Below, piece by piece: positions 1 through 8,760 of a stretch of DNA of 36,273 nt. The notes below the pieces were generated by a model. It made no database searches and was not told where the DNA came from. It worked only from the letters and a program-made list of their open reading frames with translations. This DNA comes from an uncultured Anaerolineales bacterium (GTDB lineage Bacteria; Chloroflexota; Anaerolineae; UBA4142), in NCBI GenBank assembly GCA_903825565.1, contig CAIKBD010000163.1:1-36273 (forward strand), written 5' to 3'. The position numbers and the translations under genes are program-made. Every line of letters starts with the position of its first letter. Position 1 is the stretch's first letter.

Positions 1-1261
1 CGCCGGGCTTGCCGTTACTCCCACCGGTATTGGGAGAACTCGAACCGGGTGGGGGCGGCGGTTCCTTAGGAGCCGCTGGCGGCTCCGGTTGTGTTTGTGA
101 TTTGGGTTCGCCAGATGGTTGTGGCGGTTGTTGCTGCTGTTGCTGTTCCGGCGGTTGCTGTTGCCCCGACGGTGGCTGTGATGGTTGTTGTTGTTGTTGT
201 TGCTGCTGCTGTTGTTGCGGCGGTGGCGGCGGCTGTTGACCCGGCTGTGGTGGTGGCGGTGCTCCACCACCCGCGCCGGTCGGTTTCGCTACCGGTGTTC
301 CGCCACCCGCGTCGGTCGGCTTCGCCACGGGTGTTCCGCCACCCGCGCCGGTCGGTCGCGCCGGCGGAGGTCCTGCACTCGCGTCGGTCGGTCGCGCCGG
401 CGGCGTTCCGCCACCCGCGCCGGTCGGTGTGGCGGGCGGGGTTTGATCGGGTGGCGGCGGGGGCGCCATCCGGGTCCCTTGCGGTTGCGGCGTTGCCCCA
501 GGTTGCCCGGTCGGATCCGTGGGCGGCACGGGCGGTACGCCGGACCGATTCTGGTTTTGTGTTTGCATCTGCGTGCGGAATTGCGCCGCGTTTTGCAAAC
601 CCAGTTCCGCTAGGGTGAGTTGCGTTCGCAGTTGATCGCGCGTGCGCGTCAGCAACGCATCTGCCGCCGGCTCGCCGGTGCCTGTGCCATCGAGCAAGCG
701 CAGTTGATCGCGCAGTTGATCGCGTGTGCGCGTCAGCAGTTGCTCCAGCGCCGGGTCGTCCAGCGTCGCCGCGATTTGCAACGTCGTGCGGAGTTGATCT
801 TGCTGGCGCGCGAGAATTTGATCGCCCCGGTTCGTTTCGGGCGCGCCTAACGCGGCAAGCTCTTGCGTGCGGTTGGCGGCAAAGCCCAACGCCAAATTTG
901 CGCGCGTAACCGCATCGCCGGCGAAATTGATGCGCGCATCCTCGCTTGCCAATTTGACCGCATACAGCGCGTTCTGCGGTGGCGCATCTTGCGCGGCGAC
1001 GACTGCCGCGCCCGAACCGCCAAATACCAACGCGACCATCAACAACACGGTCGTTACAGTGCCCATACTCCATCGCTCCTTTCGGAAGAAAATGTTCGTC
1101 CAACTACTAGGACGCCACAAGGAGCGTGCAGATACGGGCGCTTGGAGCGCGCGCGCCTGCGCCAGAAACTGGGCGCGGCTCCGCGCCGCCGCGCGCGGAT
1201 CACGCGGGGGAAATTTTTTGAGTTGCGAAAGCGCGTGGTGCAGATCATCCAGCGGGTTCAT
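1..1261 (-). CDS. DUF5667 domain membrane protein, C-terminus cut by window edge
   Basis: The reading frame starts at ATG 1261 and stays open to base 1, so the 3' end is missing (420 codons visible). The start overlaps the last 17 bases of the ECF sigma gene, with GGCGAGGAG just upstream as ribosome binding site. Residues 1-65 are a short cytoplasmic segment and about 66-92 form one membrane helix. Residues about 93-230 are helical and resemble DUF5667, including a motif like 'NALYAVKLASEDARI'. From about residue 240 the protein becomes a Pro/Gln/Gly-rich tail with five 12-residue repeats and long Gln runs. In Actinobacteria and Chloroflexota, DUF5667 proteins commonly sit next to ECF sigma genes, where they may act as membrane anti-sigma or sensor partners. 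That role is inferred here. No zinc-binding anti-sigma (ZAS) motif is visible. Confidence 0.85.
   Translation of the reverse strand, partial: MNPLDDLHHALSQLKKFPPRDPRAAARSRAQFLAQARALQAPVSARSLWRPSSWTNIFFRKERWSMGTVTTVLLMVALVFGGSGAAVVAAQDAPPQNALYAVKLASEDARINFAGDAVTRANLALGFAANRTQELAALGAPETNRGDQILARQQDQLRTTLQIAATLDDPALEQLLTRTRDQLRDQLRLLDGTGTGEPAADALLTRTRDQLRTQLTLAELGLQNAAQFRTQMQTQNQNRSGVPPVPPTDPTGQPGATPQPQGTRMAPPPPPDQTPPATPTGAGGGTPPARPTDASAGPPPARPTGAGGGTPVAKPTDAGGGTPVAKPTGAGGGAPPPPQPGQQPPPPPQQQQQQQQQQQPSQPPSGQQQPPEQQQQQQPPQPSGEPKSQTQPEPPAAPKEPPPPPGSSSPNTGGSNGKPG
248..427 (-). repeat. Five tandem 36-bp coding repeats (12-residue PT(G/D)AGGGTPxA(K/R) units)
   Basis: Within the DUF5667 gene, five in-frame 36-bp units run 427-392, 391-356, 355-320, 319-284 and 283-248. 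Each encodes a variant of Pro-Thr-Gly/Asp-Ala-Gly-Gly-Gly-Thr-Pro-x-Ala-Lys/Arg. The last unit decays into poly-Pro, and Gln/Pro runs follow at about 120-247. The repeats probably form a flexible extracytoplasmic spacer and may vary in copy number. Confidence 0.85.
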
Positions 1262-1802
1262 AGACGTTCTCCTCGCCGCCGGTCAGGACGCGACGCAATG
1301 CGCCCAGCGCGCGATGTTGCAAAGATTTAACCGCGCCCACCGGCTTGCCGAGCGCGTGCGCGATCTCTTCGTTTTCCAAGTCCTCGATAAATTTGAGCGC
1401 GATGACTTGGCGTTGGTCGGGCGTGAGGCGCGCGAGCGCGGCGCGCACCTGGGCGCGTTCCCAGTTTGCGCCGGCAATTTGCGCGGGATCACCGTCGTGC
1501 GCCGGCAATTCGGGATCGAGCGGATCGGTCGGCGGCGGCGCGCGGCGCCATTGATCGGTGATCCAATTGTGCGCGACGCGATACAAGTACGCCTGCAAAT
1601 GTTCGCGGGGTCCACTGCCGTTTTGCAACGCGTGCAAAAACCGGCTGAACGTTTCCGCGACACAGTCCTCCGCCGCATCTGCGTTGCCGAGCAAGCGCGC
1701 GGCATAGCGGTACAGCGCGGGGCTGTACTGATCGTAAATCGCCCCCAGCGCGGCTTGATTCAATTCGCGTGCGCGTTGCAACAATTCGGATTCCGAGATC
1801 AC
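1245..1802 (-). CDS. RNA polymerase sigma factor, ECF subfamily
   Basis: A 185-residue sigma-70 family protein. Region 2 spans about residues 15-80 ('AIYDQYSPALYRYAARLLG', 'AEDCVAETFSRF', 'YLYRVAHNWITDQWRR'). Region 4 spans about 120-175 ('LTPDQRQVIALKFIEDL', 'EIAHALGKPVGAVKSLQHRA', a helix-turn-helix). It directs RNA polymerase to a specific promoter set. I chose GTG at 1802 because AGAGGCAG lies just upstream. The frame runs open further upstream, but that part overlaps the terminator and the transporter gene and does not look like sigma sequence. It overlaps the downstream DUF5667 gene by 17 bp, so the pair is probably translated together. I did not find a clear promoter in the 50 bp upstream. 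Confidence 0.93.
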   Translation of the reverse strand: MISESELLQRARELNQAALGAIYDQYSPALYRYAARLLGNADAAEDCVAETFSRFLHALQNGSGPREHLQAYLYRVAHNWITDQWRRAPPPTDPLDPELPAHDGDPAQIAGANWERAQVRAALARLTPDQRQVIALKFIEDLENEEIAHALGKPVGAVKSLQHRALGALRRVLTGGEENVYEPAG

Positions 1803-1852
1803 GCCTGCCTCTAAAAAGTATGACGCCAAAAACGCGCGCGAGATACGGGCAC

Positions 1853-1883
1853 AAAAAAAACGGGGCGTCTGCCGGACGCCCCG
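1853..1883 (-). terminator. Intrinsic terminator after the potassium importer gene
   Basis: On the minus strand a perfect 9-bp stem CGGGGCGTC/GACGCCCCG with a 5-base loop (1861-1883) is followed by eight T (1860-1853). It begins only 4 bases after the importer stop codon (TAG, 1890-1888), and it separates that gene from the ECF/DUF5667 pair. Confidence 0.93.
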
Positions 1884-1887
1884 CGTG

Positions 1888-3996
1888 CTATTTTTCCAGC
1901 AAGTACGGCACGAGCACGACCGCCACATTGGGATGCCGCTCGAACGTATCGCGCAACCGCGCCGCGCTACGATTGTGCAGAAACCCTTCCCACCAGTGCG
2001 CCGTGATAAATTCCGGCAACACAATCGTCACGAACGCGCTCGCGCGTTGACTGTGCACCGCGTCTACGTATGCCAACAGCGGACGGACGAATGCGCGGTA
2101 CGGCGAATCCACGATCACCAGTTTGAGATCGGGCGCGTACTGTTGCATCTTTTGTTTGATCTTGTCGGTGCGCTCGGCGTTTGTCGCAATGTGCAACACG
2201 ACCACCTCGCGCGAGATCGTCCGCGCGAACGCCATCGCGCGCAACGACGCGTAATTCACATCGTCGAGCGGCACGAGCACCAATTGATCAATCCTAGCCG
2301 GCGGCAGTTGGTTCGGCTCGATTCGCAGTTGATCGGCGACGCGCGCGTAATGTCGGTGCACGAACAAAAACGCCGCGACGATGATCGGGATCAGCACGAT
2401 GACGATCCACGCGCCGAGCGCGAACTTGGTGATCGCGACGATGAACAGAGTGATGATAGACAGCATTGCGCCCGTGCCATTGATCGCGATGCTCGTTTGC
2501 CAATGCGGCTCGCGCAAACGCCACCAGTGCACCACCATGCCCGAATTGGACAAACTGAACGCGAGCAAGACACCGACAGCGTAGAGGTGAATCAAACTAT
2601 CCACGTTGCCGGCAAATGCGATCACGAGCGTCGCGGCGATGCCGCCCAGCGCGATAATCCCGGTCGAAAAGGCGAGCCGGTCGCCGCGATACGAAAATTG
2701 ATGCGGCAGGAAATTGTCGCGCGCGAGCACCGACGCCAAGCGCGGAAAATCGGCGAACGCGGTGTTCGCCGCGATCACCAAAATGCCGGTCGTCGCCAAC
2801 TGAAAAATATAGTAAAAAATATTTTTGCCGAACACGGCTAACGCCACTTGGGAAATGATTGTTTCCTCGCTCGGCACCAAACCGATATGCGTCGCCAAGT
2901 ACGACACGCCGAGGAAGAATGTGCCGAGCAACGTCGCCATCACGATCAACGTCGTCGCCGCGTTTTTCGATTCCGGCTTTTCAAACGCCGGCACGCCGTT
3001 CGACACCGCCTCGACGCCACTCATCGCCACTGCGCCGGCGGAGAACGCGCGCAGGATCAACCACAGCGTGACCGGTTCGGCGGCGGGCACCCCGTGCGGC
3101 GTCACTTCGGGATCGAGTGTGCCGGTGACCAGTTGGAACAAACCGACAATCAGCGTCACACACAAGCTAACGATGAACAAGTATGTCGGGATCGCAAAGA
3201 TCGACCCCGATTCACGAATGCCGCGCAAATTGCCCAGAGTAATCACGCCGATGAAGAACAGACTCAGCAACACGTTGAGGTTGAACGACGGCGGCAACAG
3301 TGCCTCAAACGTTCGAATCTGCGCGCCATAGCCGGAAGCAATCAACGCCGACGTGATTGCGGCGGAACCGGCGACAATGGAGACGGCGACCGTGAGAATG
3401 TAATCAATCAGCAATGCTGCGCCCGCGATTAGGCCGGGCATTTGCCCCAAGTTCTCGCGGCTCACGTTATACGAGCCGCCGCCGTGTGGGTAGGCGTAGA
3501 CCGTTTGCCGGTACGAAAACGCGATAATCGCCAGCATCAGCGCGACAGCCAGTGAGGTGTAGAGTGTGATGCCGAGCGCGGCATTGCCGGCGACAAGCAG
3601 GATCACCATTGTCGCCTCGGTCGCGTATGCGCTCGATGAAATTGCGTCCGAGCCAAACACTGCCAACGCCTTTAACCGGTTCAGCCGTTGGTGTCCCTCT
3701 TCCGCCGTTTCGAGCGGCTTGCCGATCAGCACTTTTTTGATCGCGCGGTACGCGCTTTCAAACGGACTGCCCGGCAGATTCGATTCGGGCGTAGCAACGA
3801 AATGTCCGGGTCCCACTTTGCGGAAAATTCGGTTGTGGAGTTGCCGCCGGCGCACGTACACATCGCCGGGGCGCGTGCCGTGCTTGATCTCGCTCACGGT
3901 CAAGTCGGTATTGAGCCGGCTAGCCGGCGACGTTTCCTGGTCTGCCGTTGACTCACCGTCTTCCGATTCGTTGGGGTTGTTGCTTTTGCGTTGCAT
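1888..3996 (-). CDS. KimA-like potassium importer (APC superfamily/KUP group)
   Basis: A 702-residue transporter. After a hydrophilic N-terminus (about 1-100), a 12-helix APC core covers about 105-530, starting with the signature 'FGSDAISSSAYATEATM'. A cytoplasmic C-terminal domain (about 545-702) follows. This domain closely resembles the tail of Bacillus KimA/YdaO by recall: 'LVLVPLDDVNYAS', 'DSPYRAFVRPLLAYVD', 'VTIVLPEF', 'LHNRSAARL' and a terminal 'VPYLL'. KimA imports K+ driven by the proton gradient. I chose ATG 3996 because GGAAGGAAAGG lies directly upstream. An in-frame ATG at 4062 has no Shine-Dalgarno sequence and lies ahead of the leader terminator. The gene is monocistronic, with its own promoter and terminator. 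It could be a broader amino-acid permease, but the C-terminal match favours K+. Confidence 0.85.
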   Translation of the reverse strand: MQRKSNNPNESEDGESTADQETSPASRLNTDLTVSEIKHGTRPGDVYVRRRQLHNRIFRKVGPGHFVATPESNLPGSPFESAYRAIKKVLIGKPLETAEEGHQRLNRLKALAVFGSDAISSSAYATEATMVILLVAGNAALGITLYTSLAVALMLAIIAFSYRQTVYAYPHGGGSYNVSRENLGQMPGLIAGAALLIDYILTVAVSIVAGSAAITSALIASGYGAQIRTFEALLPPSFNLNVLLSLFFIGVITLGNLRGIRESGSIFAIPTYLFIVSLCVTLIVGLFQLVTGTLDPEVTPHGVPAAEPVTLWLILRAFSAGAVAMSGVEAVSNGVPAFEKPESKNAATTLIVMATLLGTFFLGVSYLATHIGLVPSEETIISQVALAVFGKNIFYYIFQLATTGILVIAANTAFADFPRLASVLARDNFLPHQFSYRGDRLAFSTGIIALGGIAATLVIAFAGNVDSLIHLYAVGVLLAFSLSNSGMVVHWWRLREPHWQTSIAINGTGAMLSIITLFIVAITKFALGAWIVIVLIPIIVAAFLFVHRHYARVADQLRIEPNQLPPARIDQLVLVPLDDVNYASLRAMAFARTISREVVVLHIATNAERTDKIKQKMQQYAPDLKLVIVDSPYRAFVRPLLAYVDAVHSQRASAFVTIVLPEFITAHWWEGFLHNRSAARLRDTFERHPNVAVVLVPYLLEK

Positions 3997-4014
3997 ACGC
4001 CTTTCCTTCCGCCC

Positions 4015-4056
4015 AAAAAAAAAGACCCTCTGTTCGGGTAAACCGACGAGAGCGTC
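4015..4056 (-). terminator. Intrinsic terminator inside the leader of the KimA-like gene (candidate attenuator)
   Basis: Read on the minus strand from 4056, the sequence GAC-g-CTCT-c-G-TCGG, loop TTTAC, CCGA-a-C-AGAG-g-GTC forms a long imperfect hairpin ending at 4024. Nine T follow directly (4023-4015). It lies between the promoter (4094-4122) and the start codon (3996), so read-through is needed for expression. A competing perfect 5-bp hairpin CGACG-CTCT-CGTCG (4057-4044) uses the same bases as the left arm of the terminator and could act as an antiterminator. Confidence 0.72.
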
Positions 4057-4093
4057 GCACATCGTGTTGGGGCTAGGTTGCTTGACTGCCAAA

Positions 4094-4122
4094 ATTCTAC
4101 GCCAAATGATGCGCTTTGTCAA
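4094..4122 (-). promoter_or_regulatory. Sigma70-type promoter of the KimA-like gene
   Basis: On the minus strand the -35 is TTGACA (4122-4117, full consensus), followed by a 17-base spacer and TAGAAT (4099-4094, 5 of 6). The predicted transcript starts near 4087, which gives a leader of about 91 nt before ATG 3996. Confidence 0.82.
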
Positions 4123-4150
4123 TCGGCAATTTTTTCCCCCACTTGACATA

Positions 4151-4179
4151 TTGACACTAGATCAAATCCTTCTTATACT
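4151..4179 (+). promoter_or_regulatory. Sigma70-type promoter of the histidine kinase/exopolysaccharide operon
   Basis: TTGACA (4151-4156), a 17-base spacer and TATACT (4174-4179, 5 of 6). A second TTGACA sits at 4143-4148. It is divergent from the importer promoter, with the two -35 boxes 28 bp apart, so one regulator bound between them could affect both. The predicted start near 4186 gives a 5' UTR of about 60 nt before the TTG start at 4247. Confidence 0.85.
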
Positions 4180-4246
4180 AAAATTGCATGTTCTTGATTT
4201 CATTATCCGGCGCTCGCTGACACAGCGTCTTCAAAGGGGAATCGCA

Positions 4247-7200
4247 TTGAGTTGGCAATCCGATTTTTTCTTCCCAACGCTCGTTGCCGCCATGATCATG
4301 GCGGCGCTGGGACTCTATGGACTGCGCCAGCGCGCGGTTAAAGGCGCAAAACCGTTTGCGTTTTTGATGGCGGGCGCGGCGTTATGGTCGCTGGGCTATG
4401 CGTTTGAGTTGGAAAGCGCCTCGCAAATTGCCGCTCTGTTCGCTTCCAACCTCCGTTTCGTCGGCGTCGTGATCGTGCCCACTGCCTGGTTGGTCTTTTG
4501 CCTGCGTTACACTCGGCGCGGCAGATGGCTCGGTTCGCAGCGTCGCCTGCTCTTGGCGATTATGCCCCTCTTTACCACACTGGTCATCTGGAGCAACCCC
4601 TGGCATCAAGCCGTTTGGCGCAATGTGCAATTCGATCCGAGCGATCCGATCCCCGGGCTGACTAAAACGCCGAACTGGTTTTTCTGGATCCACACGGTCT
4701 ACTCGTACGTTCTGATCTTGCTCGGCACCGGGCTGATCGCCCGCGCCTTCCTCCGCTCCACCAGTTTGTATCGCGGTCAAACCGGCGCGATTCTCATCGC
4801 GCTCTTCATCCCCTGGATCACCAACATCTTGACCGTCCTGGACGTGCCGCTACCGGGACTCGACCTAACCCCGCTCGGCTTTACGCTCACCGGTTTGATC
4901 ATGGCTTGGGCATTGTTTCGGTACCGCCTCCTTTCGGTCGTGCCCATCGCGCGCGACGCGATCATCGAAAATATGCGCGACGGTGTGATCGTGCTTGACC
5001 CGCGCAACCACATTGTAGACTTGAACCCCGCCGCCGAGCGCTTGCTCGACGCGTCCGCGTCCACCATCGGGATCCGCGCGCTCACGGCGTTGCCGGAACC
5101 GTTGCACTTTATCGCCGCGCCGACTGCCGATTTGAGCGCGCCGGTTCAGATTACGCTCACAGCGGATGGCGCGTCCCGCGATTTTGAAGTGAATGTCTCG
5201 GAGTTGTTCGACCGCCGCGAACGCTGGGCGCGCAGTCAACGCCAGGGGCGGCTGATCGTTCTGCGCGATGTGACCGAACGCCGCACGATTGAGCGCGCGC
5301 TTGCCCGGCGCGACGCCATCCTCCAAGCCGTTGGCTTTGCCTCCGAAAAATTATTGCGCGCGGAAAATTGGGAGCAAGATGTGCAACAAGTCCTCGCGCG
5401 TCTCGGCGCCGCCGCTTCCGCCAGCCGCGTGTACATCTTTGAATGTCATTCCGCCGCAGACGGAACCGTACTCACAAGTCAGCGGTTTGAATGGGCAGCA
5501 CCCGGCATCGCGCCGCAAATTGATAATCCCGATTTGCAAAACCTGCCGCTTGGCGAAGCCGGCTTTTCGCGCTGGGAAACTGTGCTCAGCGCCGGCGGTA
5601 CGATTCACGGTTTGGTGCGCGACTTTCCACCGGCGGAGCAAGACATTCTCTCCCCGCAAAACATCTTGTCGCTTGTCGTCGTCCCCGTGTTCGTCGAGAA
5701 CGCGTGGTGGGGTTTCATCGGCTTTGACGAGTGCGCGACCGAGCGGCGTTGGTCGGAAGCGGAACTCGAAGTGCTGAACGCGGCGGCGCGCACCTTCGGC
5801 GCGGCGATTGCGCGCAAACACGCCGAAGCCGAACTGCAAGCCCAGCGCGATTTTGCCTTGCAAGTGATGAATACGATGGGGCAAGGGCTTTCGATTACCG
5901 ACACCGAGGGACGTTTCACCTACGTCAACCCCGCGCTCGCGCAAATGGTTGGCATGACGCCGGCAGAACTGCTGGGCAAAACACCTTTTGATTTTACCGC
6001 GCTCGAAGATCGGGGGGTGTTGAGCCAAGCCCAGCAAGCGCGCGAAAAAGGCGAAATGACCACGTACGAAACGCGGATTCGCAAACCCGATGGGACGCTC
6101 GGCTATGCCATGATCACCGGCGTGCCGCACCTGCGCGAAGGCAAACCGGTCGGCACAATTGCCGTCGTGACCGATCTGACCGAACGCCGCATCGTCGAGG
6201 CGGAGCGCGAACTGTCCGCCAACATCCTCCGCTCCATCGGCAACCTAGTCATCGTCGCCGATTCGACCGGCGCGATCACATACGTTAGCCCCTCCGTCAA
6301 AAACCTGCTCGGCTACGAACCCAGCGATCTGCTCGGCGAGGGCTGGTGGAAAATCAATCGCGGCGATACCGCTCTGCTGGCAAAGGAAAGAGATTACATC
6401 GCGCGCGCCGCCAAGGGTGAAATTCCGGTTGACGACGCGACGTACGAACAGCTCGTCGTCAATCGGAACGGCGAAGCGCGCTGGTTGATCATCAAAGACA
6501 CCAAGGGACCCGGCGATTTGATCATTGGCGTCGGATACGACATTACGGATCGCAAGCGCATGGAGCAAGACCTCGCGCACGCGCGTGATCAGGCGTTGGA
6601 AGCGTCGCGCTTGAAATCGGAATTTCTGGCGACGATGAGCCATGAGATTCGCACGCCGATGAACAGCATTATCGGCATGAGCGATCTCCTGCTGGACACG
6701 CCGCTCGACGCGGAACAACGCGAATTTGCCGACACCGTCCGCGATTCTGCCTATGCCTTGCTCACCATCATCAACGACATTCTCGATTTTTCCAAAATCG
6801 AAGCGGGCAAACTGGTGCTTGACGTGACCGAATTTGAACCGCGCGCCGTTTTGCAAAGCGCGATCAATTTGCTCGCGCCCAAAGCGCGCGAAAAAAACCT
6901 GCCGTTGCATACGTTCATCGCGCCCGATGTGCCGGCGGTGATGCGCGGCGACCCGGGACGCCTGCGCCAAATTTTGGTCAACCTGATCGGCAACGCCATC
7001 AAATTCACCGAACAGGGACACGTCGCGGCGCGCATCATGCTCGCGGTTGATGGGAACGAACCAACGCTCCGCTTTGAAATTAGCGACACCGGCATCGGGC
7101 TGTCGGATATTGCGCGGCGACGGCTGTTTCAATCCTTCACCCAAGCCGACGGCTCGACCACGCGCAAGTATGGCGGCACCGGTTTGGGCTTGGCGATCAG

Positions 7201-7750
7201 CAAACGGCTTGTCGAAATGATGCACGGCGAGATCAGCGTGGACAGCGTCGAAAGCCAGGGCGCAACCTTTTGGTTCACGGCGCGCTTTGAGCGTTCGGAA
7301 CTGGCGCCGCAACCGCCGCCCGCGCCCGCCGCGCCTGCGCCGAGTGCGCCCACGCCGGCACCGGGCGGTTGCGTCTTGATCGCCGAAGACAACCCCATCA
7401 ACCAAAAAGTCGTGTCGCTCCAATTGCAAAACCTGGGTTACACGACCCAGATCGTCGCCAGCGGCGCAGAGGCGATTCGGCGTTGGCATGCAACCCCCAC
7501 GGGGTTTGTGGCGATCTTGATGGATGTGCAAATGCCGGAGATGGATGGCTATACCGCAACCGAAACGATCCGCACCTTGGAGCAAAGCAACGGGCAACAT
7601 ATTCCCATCATTGCATTGACCGCCAACGCGATGCCCAGCGACCGGGACAAGGCGCTGGCGGCGGGAATGGATGATTACCTCAGCAAGCCGGTAATGCTCG
7701 AACAGTTGCGCGCCGTGTTGCTACAGTGGACGTATCGGCAGGAGAGGTGA
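4247..7750 (+). CDS. Hybrid sensor histidine kinase (7TM-PAS-GAF-PAS-PAS-HisKA-HATPase-REC)
   Basis: A 1167-residue hybrid kinase. Domains in order: N-terminal 7-helix membrane sensor of the histidine-kinase 7TM type (about 1-230); PAS (about 237-350); GAF (about 355-530); PAS (about 534-650); PAS (about 652-770); HisKA with '[16 protein letters not shown]' and phospho-acceptor His799; HATPase with N box 'NLIGNAIKF' (about 912), 'DTGIGL' (about 948) and 'GGTGLGLAI' (about 977); a Pro/Ala linker; and a REC domain (about 1043-1160) with phospho-acceptor Asp1093 in '[11 protein letters not shown]'. I chose TTG 4247 because AAAGGGGA lies 6 bases upstream and it follows the strong promoter. Earlier in-frame codons lie over the divergent promoter. 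The next gene starts 3 bases after its stop, so the kinase is co-transcribed with the polysaccharide genes and probably regulates them. No phosphotransfer or DNA-binding output domain is attached. Confidence 0.93.
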   Translation: MSWQSDFFFPTLVAAMIMAALGLYGLRQRAVKGAKPFAFLMAGAALWSLGYAFELESASQIAALFASNLRFVGVVIVPTAWLVFCLRYTRRGRWLGSQRRLLLAIMPLFTTLVIWSNPWHQAVWRNVQFDPSDPIPGLTKTPNWFFWIHTVYSYVLILLGTGLIARAFLRSTSLYRGQTGAILIALFIPWITNILTVLDVPLPGLDLTPLGFTLTGLIMAWALFRYRLLSVVPIARDAIIENMRDGVIVLDPRNHIVDLNPAAERLLDASASTIGIRALTALPEPLHFIAAPTADLSAPVQITLTADGASRDFEVNVSELFDRRERWARSQRQGRLIVLRDVTERRTIERALARRDAILQAVGFASEKLLRAENWEQDVQQVLARLGAAASASRVYIFECHSAADGTVLTSQRFEWAAPGIAPQIDNPDLQNLPLGEAGFSRWETVLSAGGTIHGLVRDFPPAEQDILSPQNILSLVVVPVFVENAWWGFIGFDECATERRWSEAELEVLNAAARTFGAAIARKHAEAELQAQRDFALQVMNTMGQGLSITDTEGRFTYVNPALAQMVGMTPAELLGKTPFDFTALEDRGVLSQAQQAREKGEMTTYETRIRKPDGTLGYAMITGVPHLREGKPVGTIAVVTDLTERRIVEAERELSANILRSIGNLVIVADSTGAITYVSPSVKNLLGYEPSDLLGEGWWKINRGDTALLAKERDYIARAAKGEIPVDDATYEQLVVNRNGEARWLIIKDTKGPGDLIIGVGYDITDRKRMEQDLAHARDQALEASRLKSEFLATMSHEIRTPMNSIIGMSDLLLDTPLDAEQREFADTVRDSAYALLTIINDILDFSKIEAGKLVLDVTEFEPRAVLQSAINLLAPKAREKNLPLHTFIAPDVPAVMRGDPGRLRQILVNLIGNAIKFTEQGHVAARIMLAVDGNEPTLRFEISDTGIGLSDIARRRLFQSFTQADGSTTRKYGGTGLGLAISKRLVEMMHGEISVDSVESQGATFWFTARFERSELAPQPPPAPAAPAPSAPTPAPGGCVLIAEDNPINQKVVSLQLQNLGYTTQIVASGAEAIRRWHATPTGFVAILMDVQMPEMDGYTATETIRTLEQSNGQHIPIIALTANAMPSDRDKALAAGMDDYLSKPVMLEQLRAVLLQWTYRQER

Positions 7751-7753
7751 TTT

Positions 7754-8752
7754 ATGCTACGTCTCGTTTTATTCCGCGTCCTCGAAAGCTACTTTCGCCA
7801 TCGCTGGCTCTACTTTGTGCCGGTGCTCTTGATGGCGGCATTTGCCGGTTTGGGCTATGTTCGCGCCAAGCCGGTATATATTTCGCGCGGCGCGTTCTAC
7901 GTGCAAAAAGCCACCTTGCTTGCGTCGCTGACCGCTTTGTCGCAAGAGGGCTTTTCCTGGGTCACGCCCGCCGAGCAAACGGTTGACGAGATCAAGGAGT
8001 TGATGCAAACGGACGCGTTCGTGCGCGCCATGATCCAAAAAACCAATTTGGAAAAAGAAATGGAAAAGGGGTCTGCCGCCGCCGGTCTCGCCTTCGCCAA
8101 CGTGCGCCGCTCGGTGTGGTCGCAAACGCTGGGCAACAACCTGGTGATGGTCGGCGCGTCGTATGGCGACGCGGAAACGGCGGAGCAACTTTCCCGCGCG
8201 CTACTCGAAGCATACCTGCTCTGGCGCATCAATTCCGATCAGCAGGAGAGCGCGACGGCGCAACAATTTTTCGCCGGACTGGTGCAAAAATACCAGACCG
8301 ATTTGAACAACGCGCGCGCCGATCTCAAAACGTATCTCGATCAGAATCCCGACCCGGTGCGCGGCGAGCGAACGTCGTCCGAAAAAATCGAGTTGGATCG
8401 ACTGCAAGGGATGATCGATCTGTACAGCAAGCAACTCGTCAGCGCCATCGAAAAAGAAGAAGACGCGCGCCTGAACATGTCCAAAACCGAAAGCGACGTG
8501 CGGCAGAAATATTATACGATTGACGCACCCAGACTCCCGACGACGACTGAAAACTCGAAACGCCAAGCCGCGATCAACGCCGCGATCTATGTCGTGATCG
8601 GCGTCGTCCTGGCGATTGTCGCGATCATCGTCGCCGCGTTGCTCGATACGGCGTTGCGGTTTCCGGTGGACGTGCGGCACGGCTTGAGTTTGCCGGTGCT
8701 CGCCAGCATCCCCGAACCCAAACCGCCCAAGCGCGCCAAAGCGAAAAAATAG
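7754..8752 (+). CDS. Wzz-type polysaccharide co-polymerase/chain-length determinant
   Basis: A 332-residue inner-membrane protein with the two-helix architecture of polysaccharide co-polymerases. TM1 is at about 18-36 and TM2 at about 277-300, enclosing a largely helical extracytoplasmic segment with coiled-coil character (about 175-255). A Pro-containing segment precedes TM2 ('APRLPTTTENSKRQ'), as is usual in Wzz. The short basic C-terminus (PKPPKRAKAKK) carries no kinase domain. Its Shine-Dalgarno (GGAGAGG) lies inside the end of the kinase gene, and the two genes are 3 bases apart. Such proteins set polymer length together with Wzy and a cytoplasmic BY-kinase. Here the matching kinase-like protein is encoded two genes downstream. 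Confidence 0.85.
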   Translation: MLRLVLFRVLESYFRHRWLYFVPVLLMAAFAGLGYVRAKPVYISRGAFYVQKATLLASLTALSQEGFSWVTPAEQTVDEIKELMQTDAFVRAMIQKTNLEKEMEKGSAAAGLAFANVRRSVWSQTLGNNLVMVGASYGDAETAEQLSRALLEAYLLWRINSDQQESATAQQFFAGLVQKYQTDLNNARADLKTYLDQNPDPVRGERTSSEKIELDRLQGMIDLYSKQLVSAIEKEEDARLNMSKTESDVRQKYYTIDAPRLPTTTENSKRQAAINAAIYVVIGVVLAIVAIIVAALLDTALRFPVDVRHGLSLPVLASIPEPKPPKRAKAKK

Positions 8753-8760
8753 GAGCCGTT

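Noticed and set aside
248-427. The 36-bp repeats as a CRISPR or mobile repeat
   Set aside because: They are in frame, without spacers, and encode a regular Pro/Gly-rich peptide.
66-1103. Long open frame on the minus strand rich in Arg, Ala and Thr
   Set aside because: It is an offset frame of the DUF5667 gene. The true frame begins at 1261, has a ribosome site and a sensible domain order, and runs off the window.
1885-2841. Plus-strand frame opposite the importer
   Set aside because: Charged low-quality sequence antisense to a well-supported transporter, with no translation signal.
3997-4062. Earlier start of the KimA-like protein at ATG 4062
   Set aside because: It has no Shine-Dalgarno sequence, and the extra residues come from the leader terminator and its T-run. 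ATG 3996 has GGAAGGAAAGG.
3997-4087. Canonical c-di-AMP (ydaO) riboswitch
   Set aside because: The leader is too short, and I do not see the conserved aptamer core. It is reported only as an attenuator candidate.
3566-4246. Upstream extension of the histidine kinase frame
   Set aside because: It is antisense to the importer gene and crosses both promoters. TTG 4247 has a ribosome site and follows the mapped promoter motif.
6245-7600. Antisense 451-codon frame under the kinase
   Set aside because: The composition is a mirror of the kinase codons, with no domain, ribosome site or promoter. It is typical of high-GC shadows.
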